From the NCBI GenBank assembly GCA_020446285.1, contig JAGREZ010000292.1, positions 9,526-14,639 on the forward strand: a DNA stretch of 5,114 bases. The letters are read 5' to 3'. The stretch's first letter is position 1. Each line of letters starts with the position of its first letter. A model generated the notes under the pieces. That model made no database searches, had not been told where the DNA came from, and worked only from the letters and a program-made list of their open reading frames with translations. A program made the translations under genes and the position numbers. The stretch is from Geminicoccaceae bacterium (GTDB lineage: Bacteria; Pseudomonadota; Alphaproteobacteria; Geminicoccales; Geminicoccaceae). Shown piece after piece: positions 1-5,114 of this stretch.

Positions 1-182
1 GCACCGGCATCCTGATTGCTCGCGGTGAGACCGATCCCGCCAAGCTCTTCGGCCAGCGCCTCGCCCCGGCCCGATGAGGACAGGATGACGACGTCATGAC
101 CCCTGCCGGCCAGTGCCCGCGCCGAGGCCGCACCCATGCCCGACCCTGCCGCTGTCAACACCGCAACCTTCTTCCCCGACAT
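1..182 (-). CDS. SDR family NAD(P)-dependent oxidoreductase, N-terminal part (runs off the left edge)
   Basis: This is the start of a short-chain dehydrogenase/reductase read on the minus strand. About 60 codons are visible and the rest lies beyond position 1. The N-terminus MSGKKVAVLTAAGSGMGAAS holds a beta strand followed by the glycine-rich dinucleotide-binding motif TAAGSGMG (residues 10-17, pattern TxxxGxG), the hallmark of classical SDR Rossmann folds. It is followed by helix A (ASARALAGRG) and a second strand, DVVILSSS. The serine-rich end of that strand, with no acidic residue there, hints at NADP rather than NAD preference; this is inference. The catalytic Ser-Tyr-Lys region is outside the window, so the substrate cannot be named. 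The ATG at 182-180 is chosen because a good ribosome-binding sequence (GAGGGAGA on the minus strand, 198-191) sits 8 to 15 bases upstream. The gene is divergent from trpS. No signal peptide is visible, so the protein is probably cytosolic. Confidence 0.85.
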   Translation of the reverse strand, partial: MSGKKVAVLTAAGSGMGAASARALAGRGHDVVILSSSGRGEALAEELGGIGLTASNQDAG

Positions 183-230
183 TCCCGTCTTCTCCCTCGT
201 ATGGATTCAATGTGGAAAGGAAAGGCCGAC

Positions 231-242
231 CCGTCGCGACGG
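231..242. promoter_or_regulatory. Perfect 12-bp palindrome in the SDR/trpS divergent region, possible operator
   Basis: CCGTCGCGACGG is a perfect dyad. It overlaps by two bases a minus-strand TTGACC (246-241) that could be the -35 element for the SDR gene. The matching -10 position is poor (TTTCCT at 223-218 on the minus strand, 17-bp spacer). The position suits an operator for the divergent SDR gene. A 12-bp G+C-rich dyad can also arise by chance in such a genome, so this is tentative. Confidence 0.2.
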
Positions 243-305
243 TCAAGCATGCCGGCAGGTCTGGCGGCAGTTGATGTCCGATTGGCGCAGGCGTTCCGTG
301 CAGCC

Positions 306-335
306 TTGACGGATGACGGGCCGTGTGGCCCAAAA
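306..335 (+). promoter_or_regulatory. Weak candidate promoter and small hairpin upstream of trpS
   Basis: TTGACG at 306-311 is a good -35 match, but the bases 17 to 18 bp downstream (329-335, C/A-rich) are a poor -10. Within the spacer, GGGCC (318-322) and GGCCC (327-331) pair around a GTGT loop and are followed by five A residues. The hairpin could form in the DNA spacer or, if transcription starts upstream, in the mRNA leader. There is no tRNA-sensing leader and no Trp-rich leader peptide here. The call rests on the -35 match and on the position 50 to 80 bp before the trpS start. Confidence 0.2.
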
Positions 336-385
336 AGCGCGCCTCCAAACACGTCACACGTTTCAGCGGAACTGGCGAACAAGCG

Positions 386-1387
386 ATGCAAGGTCGAATC
401 TTCTCGGGCATCCAGCCCACCCACGGTATCCAGCTCGGCAACTATCTCGGCGCGATCCGCAACTGGGTCAGGTTGCAGGATGAATATGACTGCGTCTATT
501 GCGTCGTCGACATGCATGCGCTCACGACCGTGCATGATCGTGCGACGATGGCCGCCAACATCCGCGAGGTCACGGCGGCACTGCTCGCCTGCGGCATCGA
601 TCCGAAACGGTCGGTCCTGTTCAACCAGAGCCAGGTCGATGCGCATGCGAAACTCGCCTGGGTGCTCAATTGCGTGACGCCGCTGGGCTGGCTGAACCGC
701 ATGACCCAGTTCAAGGAGAAGGCCGGCAAGAACCGCGAGAAGGCGCCGGCCGGCCTGTTCGTCTATCCCGTCCTGCAGGCGGCCGACATTCTGGCCTACA
801 AGGCAACCCATGTGCCCGTGGGCGAGGACCAGAAGCAGCATCTCGAGCTCAGCCGGGACGTTGCCGGTTCGTTCAACAATCGCTTTGCCGAAGATTTCTT
901 TCCGTTGCCGGAACCGATGATCCTCGGCGATGCGGCGCGCGTCATGTCACTGCGTGACGGTACGAAGAAGATGAGCAAGTCCGATCCGTCGGACATGAGC
1001 CGCATCAACCTCACCGACGATGCCGACGCGATCGCGAACAAGATCAGGAAAGCGAAGTCGGATCCGCATCACGGCATCACCTGGGATGTCGAGAACCGGC
1101 CGGAAGCTTCCAACCTGCTCACCATCTTCGCTGCCCTCTCCGACCGCCCGCGCGAGGATGTTGCTGCCGAATATGCCGACGCCCAGTTTTCCCGCTTCAA
1201 ATCCGATCTGGCCGACCTGACGGTCGAGAAAATCGGCCCCGTCACCGCCGAAATGCGCCGCCTGATGGCCGATCCGGGCCAGATCGACGCCTGTCTCGCC
1301 GAAGGTGCCGAACGCGCGCGCGCGATCGCCGATCCGGTCATCGAGGAGGTGTACGATCTGGTCGGGTTTCATCGGTCGGGTGGATGA
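386..1387 (+). CDS. trpS: Tryptophanyl-tRNA synthetase (EC 6.1.1.2)
   Basis: This cytosolic class Ic aminoacyl-tRNA synthetase activates tryptophan with ATP and charges tRNA-Trp. The 333-residue product matches the usual bacterial TrpS length of about 330-350. The N-terminal segment [18 protein letters not shown] (residues 6-23) carries the degenerate HIGH signature (QLGN), as in other TrpS proteins. Residues 121-134 ([14 protein letters not shown]) are the tryptophan-pocket helix with the conserved Asp134. [10 protein letters not shown] (143-152) is the TrpS-specific GEDQ motif, and KMSKS sits at 195-199. The C-terminal anticodon-binding helical region follows, from about residue 205. The ATG at 386 is preferred over an in-frame GTG at 323 because [12 protein letters not shown] aligns with the family start. 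The extra 21 residues from 323 are basic and look unlike any TrpS. The Shine-Dalgarno is weak. In many alphaproteobacteria trpS follows murJ/mviN; here it has its own upstream region next to a divergent SDR gene. Confidence 0.98.
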   Translation: MQGRIFSGIQPTHGIQLGNYLGAIRNWVRLQDEYDCVYCVVDMHALTTVHDRATMAANIREVTAALLACGIDPKRSVLFNQSQVDAHAKLAWVLNCVTPLGWLNRMTQFKEKAGKNREKAPAGLFVYPVLQAADILAYKATHVPVGEDQKQHLELSRDVAGSFNNRFAEDFFPLPEPMILGDAARVMSLRDGTKKMSKSDPSDMSRINLTDDADAIANKIRKAKSDPHHGITWDVENRPEASNLLTIFAALSDRPREDVAAEYADAQFSRFKSDLADLTVEKIGPVTAEMRRLMADPGQIDACLAEGAERARAIADPVIEEVYDLVGFHRSGG

Positions 1388-1408
1388 CTGGCGGGTGATA
1401 TCCGCCGG
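1388..1408 (+). terminator. Stem-loop directly after the trpS stop codon, possible terminator
   Basis: Bases 1388-1396 (CTGGCGGGT) pair with 1400-1408 (ATCCGCCGG) to give nine pairs, two of them G-U, around a three-base GAT loop. The hairpin begins at the base after the trpS TGA. No T-run follows, so it is not a textbook intrinsic terminator. It may instead work with a termination factor or protect the mRNA 3' end. The following stretch to 1634 shows no gene: the frames open there are rich in Gly/Arg or Pro/His and match nothing I recognise. Confidence 0.4.
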
Positions 1409-1634
1409 ATCGATGTCGTATGAAGACTGTGCGCGGCATCATCGGCCGGATGGTTCGTGATGCACGGGATCTTCGGCCACCTGGTCGCCGGGACGGGCAG
1501 GGGGCCGGCGGGGCAGGTTCCGTCCACGGGCTGTCCGATCAGGTGGAAGTCCGCCTGAAGCCGGGCGAATGCTGTGCCGGACGCGATTGCCCGGGGAGAC
1601 AAGCGGTCCCGTTCAGTATAAGAGAAGCGTCATC

Positions 1635-2840
1635 ATGTGGACGCCGCCTCTCATTCGCAACATTTCGATTCTGGCCGTGTGCCAGGCCCTGTTCTTCATG
1701 GCCAACACCATGCTCATCAGCACTTCGCCGCTGGTGGGTCTGAAACTGGCGCCGATGCACGCACTCGCGACCCTGCCGCTCGGCTTCCAGTTTCTCGGCA
1801 GCATGGTTACGGCATTGCCGGCCTCCTATCTGATGCGTGCCATCGGCAGGCGCCTCGGCCTCGCCTTCGGTTGTCTCTTCGGCATCGCCGCCGGGCTCTG
1901 TGCCGCCACCGCGGTGATGATCGAGAGCTTCACGCTCTTTCTCGTCGCGAGCGCGCTCTACGGTTTCTTTTCCGCCTTCTGCCAGTTCTACCGCTTCACC
2001 GCCTCGGATGCCGCCGACCGCTTCGACACGACCGGCCGGGCGCGGCCGCGCGCCATCAGCCTCGTGCTCGCCGGCGGCATCGTCGCTGCCATTCTCGGCC
2101 CGGAGACGGCCAAGCTGACCAAGGATCTGGTCGATGGCAGCCTCTTTGCCGGTTGCTATTTCTCCATCGCCGCGCTGGCGATGATCTCGGCTGCCTGCGT
2201 GCTCAGCCTCGACCTGCCGAGAATGGGCGAGGCGCAGTTCGACGGTCCGGTACGTTCGGCATGGGAGATCTTCCGCCAGCCGATGGCGATCACGGCACTC
2301 TTTTCCGCCATTGCCGCCTATCTGACGATGAACCTCATCATGACCGCCACGCCACTGGCCATGCAGGTCGAGGGCCATCTCTTCGAAAGCACGGCGTTCG
2401 TCATCCAGTGGCATGTACTCGGCATGTTCGCGCCGAGCTTCTTCACCGGTGCGCTGATCGCACGTTTCGGCGAGTACAGGATGATCGGCGCCGGCGCCAT
2501 TCTGCTTCTCGGTGCGGTGGTGATCAATCTTTCCGGTGTGCAGCTCTTCCATTTCGCCACCGCACTCGGTCTTCTCGGCATCGGCTGGAATTTCATGTTC
2601 ATCGGCGGTACAACACTGCTCACGCGGTCTTACGCGCCCGCCGAGAAGGCCAAGGCGCAAGGGGTGAACGATCTTCTGCTGTTTTCCGCGGTCGCCATGT
2701 CGGCAAGCGCATCGGGCGCCCTGCATGACGCACTCGGCTGGCAGGTCATGAACATCATGGTCGTTCCGCTCCTGCTCGGCAGTCTGCTGCTGGTCATAAG
2801 GCAGTCGGGAGCAGCGGCAAGGAATGCCGCCGTTTCCTGA
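1635..2840 (+). CDS. Major facilitator superfamily (MFS) transporter
   Basis: This 401-residue inner-membrane protein has about twelve hydrophobic segments, near residues 9-29, 43-63, 72-92, 98-118, 139-156, 169-190, 214-236, 252-272, 284-299, 305-326, 345-362 and 370-388. That is the 6+6 MFS layout with a central cytoplasmic linker (about 191-213). The TM2-TM3 loop MRAIGRRLGLAFG (67-79) is an MFS motif A variant with the RxGRR core. The equivalent loop in the second half, ALIARFGEYRMIG (273-285), repeats it, as expected from the internal duplication. The ATG at 1635 is chosen because AGAGAAG (1621-1627) lies seven bases upstream and the first helix starts soon after. An upstream in-frame ATG at 1569 would add a polar 22-residue extension and has no clear ribosome site. 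The gene is followed after 23 bp by a GGT-like hydrolase, so the two are very likely co-transcribed. Transport direction and substrate cannot be read from the sequence; uptake of an amide or peptide conjugate is an inference from the neighbour. Confidence 0.92.
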   Translation: MWTPPLIRNISILAVCQALFFMANTMLISTSPLVGLKLAPMHALATLPLGFQFLGSMVTALPASYLMRAIGRRLGLAFGCLFGIAAGLCAATAVMIESFTLFLVASALYGFFSAFCQFYRFTASDAADRFDTTGRARPRAISLVLAGGIVAAILGPETAKLTKDLVDGSLFAGCYFSIAALAMISAACVLSLDLPRMGEAQFDGPVRSAWEIFRQPMAITALFSAIAAYLTMNLIMTATPLAMQVEGHLFESTAFVIQWHVLGMFAPSFFTGALIARFGEYRMIGAGAILLLGAVVINLSGVQLFHFATALGLLGIGWNFMFIGGTTLLTRSYAPAEKAKAQGVNDLLLFSAVAMSASASGALHDALGWQVMNIMVVPLLLGSLLLVIRQSGAAARNAAVS

Positions 2841-2863
2841 CCGGAAAGAACGGGGGGACACCC

Positions 2864-4438
2864 ATGCACGGGGCATTCGCGACCAACCAGCGGCTGACCA
2901 AGCATGCCGTCTGTACCAAGCGCGGCGTCGTTTCCGCGCAGAACAGGAAGGCGGCTGCCGTCGGCGCCGACATCCTCGCCGAAGGCGGCAATGCGATCGA
3001 TGCGGCGATTGCCGCGTCGCTTGCGCTCGGGGCTTGCGAACCATGGATGAGCGGCCTTGGCGGTGGCGGCGTGTTGCTGCATCTCGACGGCGAGACCGGC
3101 AGGGTCACCGCCTTCGATTTCGGCATGATCGCCTCGCGCCAGCTCGATACGGCCGACTATCCCGTCATCGACGGCAGGGCGAACGATCTCTTTCCCTGGG
3201 CGGCGGTCAAGGATGACTGCAATGTGAGCGGGCCATTGTCGATGGCCGTTCCGGGCTATCTGGACGGTATCGCACTTGCCTGCGACCGTCTCGGCACCAT
3301 GCCGTTCGCGAGCCTCGTCCGTCCGGCCATCGCCCTTGCCGTGCAGGGCCTCGAAATCGACTGGTTCACCTCCCTCCTGGTCACGACGGCAGCGCAGGAT
3401 CTCCGGCGCTTTCCCACCAGTGCCGCGCGCTTTCTTCCGGGCGGACTGCCGCCGGTTCCCGCCGCCTCGGGCGAAACCTCGTTTCTCGGCCTCGACCGGC
3501 TTCCCGACACCTTGCAGATGATCGCATCGGAAGGCCCCCGCGGTTTCTACGAGGGTGAACTGGCGACCATGCTGGCACGCGATCTCGCCGCCGTCGGCTC
3601 GCCGATCTCGGCCGACGATCTCGCCCGCTACCGGGCGCGGACAGTGGAGCCGCTGACCTTTTCCTATGGCGACGCCATGGTGCACGCTATGCCGGGGCTC
3701 TATGCCGGTTCGACCCTGCAACATGCGCTCTCGCTCATGGCCGAGCATCGCTTCGACGGCGACTGGCCGAACGAGAATGCCTTCCTCACCTATGTCGCCT
3801 CCCTCAAGCAGGCTTATGCCACGCGGCTTGCGACCATGGGCGATACGGGCGACGGTCCGGGGCGTTCCTGTACCAGTCACCTCACCGTGGTCGACGCCAA
3901 GGGCGACATGGTGTGCCTGACCCAGACGCTCCTGTCCCTGTTCGGAAGCCGTGTGGTCCTGCCCGAGACCGGTATCCTCATGAACAACGGGATCATGTGG
4001 TTCGATCCCGAGCCCGGCCGGCCGAATTCCATCGCCGCCGGCAAGCGCCCGCTGTCCAACATGTGCCCGGCCATCGCCGAGAACGAGGCCGTGCGGCTGG
4101 CCATCGGCGCATCGGGTGGGCGCCGCATCCTGCCCGCCGTCACCCAGATCCTGAGCTTCGTGCTCGATTATCACATGTCGCTCGAGGAGGCGTTCGCCCA
4201 GCCGCGCGTCGATGTCAGCGGCGACGATCTGGTCACCGTCAGCGCCGATCTCTGGAGCCCCATTCCCGAGACACTCGCCGCACACCATCCAACCCGCATC
4301 GTCCAGGCGCGCGTCTATCCCAACTCCTATGCCTGTCCGGTCGCCGTCCTCCGCGACAAGGTGGACAATCACCATTACGGCACCGCCGAAGTCATCAATC
4401 CGTGGGCCGACGCGGTCCCCGAACCGGCCAACGGATAG
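2864..4438 (+). CDS. Gamma-glutamyltransferase-family Ntn-hydrolase, divergent in its substrate site
   Basis: The 524-residue protein belongs to the GGT family, proenzymes that cut themselves at a threonine which then becomes the catalytic nucleophile. Seen directly: GGNAIDAAIAASLALGACEP (residues 41-60) and the following MSGLGGGG are the conserved large-subunit N-terminal block. CTSHLTVVD (336-344) is the cleavage motif with catalytic T337, and T355 matches E. coli T409. PLSNM (396-400) and the oxyanion GG (418-419, in IGASGGRRI) follow. Cleavage before T337 would give subunits of 336 and 188 residues, close to E. coli GGT. Residues that bind the gamma-glutamyl group in E. coli GGT are mostly replaced: R114 is G87, N411 is L357, Q430 is G376, D433 is W379, S463 is N399. 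The lid loop is absent. No signal peptide is visible, so it is probably cytosolic. The start has a strong ribosome site (GGGGGGA, 2852-2858 region) six to seven bases upstream. It is the second gene of an operon with the MFS transporter. Related outcomes of this fold include oxamate amidohydrolase and cephalosporin acylases; glutathione activity should not be assumed. Confidence 0.93.
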   Translation: MHGAFATNQRLTKHAVCTKRGVVSAQNRKAAAVGADILAEGGNAIDAAIAASLALGACEPWMSGLGGGGVLLHLDGETGRVTAFDFGMIASRQLDTADYPVIDGRANDLFPWAAVKDDCNVSGPLSMAVPGYLDGIALACDRLGTMPFASLVRPAIALAVQGLEIDWFTSLLVTTAAQDLRRFPTSAARFLPGGLPPVPAASGETSFLGLDRLPDTLQMIASEGPRGFYEGELATMLARDLAAVGSPISADDLARYRARTVEPLTFSYGDAMVHAMPGLYAGSTLQHALSLMAEHRFDGDWPNENAFLTYVASLKQAYATRLATMGDTGDGPGRSCTSHLTVVDAKGDMVCLTQTLLSLFGSRVVLPETGILMNNGIMWFDPEPGRPNSIAAGKRPLSNMCPAIAENEAVRLAIGASGGRRILPAVTQILSFVLDYHMSLEEAFAQPRVDVSGDDLVTVSADLWSPIPETLAAHHPTRIVQARVYPNSYACPVAVLRDKVDNHHYGTAEVINPWADAVPEPANG

Positions 4439-4451
4439 CCGTCCGCAGAGC

Positions 4452-4500
4452 CGCAACACCGGAACGGCAGGCCCACACCATGGGCCGCCTCATCTGCCCG
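4452..4500 (+). repeat. Imperfect direct repeat, copy A
   Basis: Its core, 4462-4500, aligns with 4712-4747: 30 of 36 aligned bases agree and one 3-base gap is needed. The similarity begins slightly upstream, at CGCAA (4452-4456). Read on the minus strand, this copy encodes RADEAAHGVGLPF, similar to RADELHGSGLPF in copy B. Mismatches and the in-phase 3-base gap suggest that both copies come from protein-coding sequence. In this copy no stop codon follows the GLPF. It also contains a small hairpin, GGCCCA (4470-4475) with TGGGCC (4481-4486). Confidence 0.5.
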
Positions 4501-4700
4501 TGGCAGCTTTGCCGAAGCCGCGACGCCCCGCGGAATGCTGACGAAGCCCGCCGGCCCCTTTGCCTCGCATCGCGGCTCTCGGCATTTCGTTGACACGCTG
4601 GCAAGCCGGTTGGCGGGTCTTCGCCTGATCGGGAGTGATGAACACCCATTGCCCGGCGGCGCGGTGCGGTTGGCCGGTTTCAGAGATACGGCCGAAGCGA

Positions 4701-4747
4701 CGCAATTCCTAGAACGGCAAGCCCGAACCATGGAGCTCATCCGCCCG
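4701..4747 (+). repeat. Imperfect direct repeat, copy B
   Basis: This is the second copy of the repeat at 4452-4500, about 250 bp downstream in the same orientation. On the minus strand it reads RADELHGSGLPF followed directly by a TAG stop (4711-4709), as if it were the natural carboxy end of a protein. The hairpin present in copy A is not conserved here, so the shared feature is more likely the coding content than an RNA structure. Confidence 0.5.
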
Positions 4748-5114
4748 CAGGGCATCCGTGAGGTAGATGACAGGATCAGGTGGCGTATCGGGCCGCCGGG
4801 CGCGACCATGGCCCGTGCGGATCGTCCTGCAGCTCCACGCCCGCGCTCGCCATGAAGGCCGGGCAGCATCCTCCCCGACCGGACACTACCCACGCGCCAT
4901 CAATCCCGAAATGTGGAATGTTCATGCCACAGGACCCGCAGGGCGGATGCTCCGTCGCGGGCGGGGACTTCCGGGAGGTGGATGGGTGGCTCAGCCGTCG
5001 GGTGGTGGGCCCTGGGCCTTCGGTGGTGCTGAATCGGGCGGGGCGGATTCCGGAAATACAGAGTCCGGCGGTCCGGTCTCCGATGATGTGGATTCCAGCG
5101 GGGCATTCTCGCCC
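4709..5114 (-). pseudogene. Possible 3' end of a frame-disrupted minus-strand gene (tentative)
   Basis: Two overlapping minus-strand frames have coding-like features but neither is intact across the region. The first is open from the right edge to a TGA at 4778-4776 (112 residues). It includes HPPCGSCGMNIPHFGIDGAW, with a CxxC pair, and ends near GVELQDDPHGPWSRPAARYA. The second, one base out of phase, gives DPVIYLTDAL followed by RADELHGSGLPF and a stop at 4711-4709. In that final stretch the second codon position is the most A+T-rich by hand count (about 41 percent G+C against about 73 percent at positions one and three), the pattern expected of real coding DNA. A single-base frameshift near 4776-4790 would join the frames. 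I do not recognise the protein. Competing readings are the plus-strand frame from 4852 and plain intergenic DNA, so this stays low confidence. Confidence 0.2.

Larger units (their letters stand above)
4439..5114. other. 676-bp stretch without a nameable gene
   Basis: After the GGT-like stop codon I see no complete, recognisable gene, tRNA, rRNA, CRISPR or insertion-sequence end. Several frames stay open on both strands, as is common in G+C-rich DNA. Third-position G+C in them (about 60-75 percent by hand count) is lower than in trpS and the operon genes. The stretch holds an imperfect direct repeat (see the repeat entries) and a possible broken minus-strand gene end. A plus-strand frame from ATG 4852 also stays open to the right edge (at least 87 codons, starting MKAGQHPPRPDTTHAPSIPK). 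It could be the start of a gene beyond the window, but it has no good ribosome-binding sequence and I recognise no domain. A weak hairpin, CCGCG (4518-4522) with CGCGG (4529-4533), lies about 80 bp after the operon and has no T-run. Confidence 0.5.

Noticed and set aside
274..309. Short frame MSDWRRRSVQP before trpS, considered as an attenuation leader peptide
   Set aside because: It has only one Trp codon, a weak ribosome site and no terminator/antiterminator pair with a T-run after it.
96..677. A 193-codon plus-strand frame overlapping the start of trpS
   Set aside because: It runs out of frame through trpS and antisense to the SDR start, is rich in Ser/Arg/Cys and resembles no family.
1617..1622. 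TATAAG just upstream of the MFS gene, considered as a -10 promoter element
   Set aside because: There is no -35 match at 16-18 bp; the nearest TTGCCC (1587-1592) is 24 bp away. A start from here would also leave almost no leader before the ribosome site.
1409..1634. Possible small gene between trpS and the MFS transporter
   Set aside because: The open frames on both strands (for example from ATG 1420 on the plus strand) lack ribosome sites, run out of frame into the transporter or stop early, and match no family. No tRNA-like clover or other RNA motif was seen.
1539..3044. A 501-codon open frame on the minus strand
   Set aside because: It is antisense to the MFS transporter, has an Arg/His/Glu-rich composition and no hydrophobic core or motif. 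The plus strand encodes an unmistakable membrane protein.
2630..4459. A 609-codon open frame on the minus strand
   Set aside because: It lies opposite the GGT-like gene, is full of Gly, Arg, His and Asp without any recognisable domain, and arises because the real gene has very G+C-rich third positions. The plus-strand protein has clear family motifs.
4375..4893. A 172-codon minus-strand frame and a 106-codon plus-strand frame (4535-4855) after the operon
   Set aside because: Both start at arbitrary ATGs without ribosome sites, show no domain, and have third-position composition weaker than the clear genes. The minus frame also runs into the GGT-like gene. Neither follows the coding-like phase throughout.

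Overview
The window comes from a high-G+C bacterium, most likely an alphaproteobacterium and possibly of the Rhizobiales/Hyphomicrobiales type. The clear genes strongly prefer C or G at third codon positions. The TrpS and SDR protein sequences also read like alphaproteobacterial family members from memory; no database search was possible.

Layout from left to right. (1) The first 60 codons of a short-chain dehydrogenase/reductase lie on the minus strand and run off the left edge (1-182). (2) A 203-bp divergent intergenic region follows, with a perfect 12-bp palindrome and weak promoter-like elements. (3) trpS, tryptophanyl-tRNA synthetase, is complete on the plus strand (386-1387) and is followed immediately by a 9-bp-stem hairpin. 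(4) About 226 bp (1409-1634) hold no supportable gene. (5) A complete 12-helix major facilitator superfamily transporter (1635-2840) is followed after 23 bp by a complete gamma-glutamyltransferase-like Ntn-hydrolase (2864-4438). The two almost certainly form an operon. (6) The last 676 bp (4439-5114) hold no gene I can name. They contain an imperfect direct repeat of about 48 bp, and hints of a broken minus-strand reading frame.

The most interesting unit is the transporter/Ntn-hydrolase pair. The hydrolase keeps the catalytic threonine (T337) and the oxyanion glycines of the GGT family. It has lost most of the residues that E. coli GGT uses to hold the gamma-glutamyl group, lacks the lid loop, and has no visible signal peptide. 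This suggests a cytoplasmic amidase of the GGT fold acting on a different amide, with the MFS protein moving its substrate or product across the membrane. The substrate cannot be told from sequence. trpS is an independent housekeeping gene that sits between this pair and the divergent SDR.
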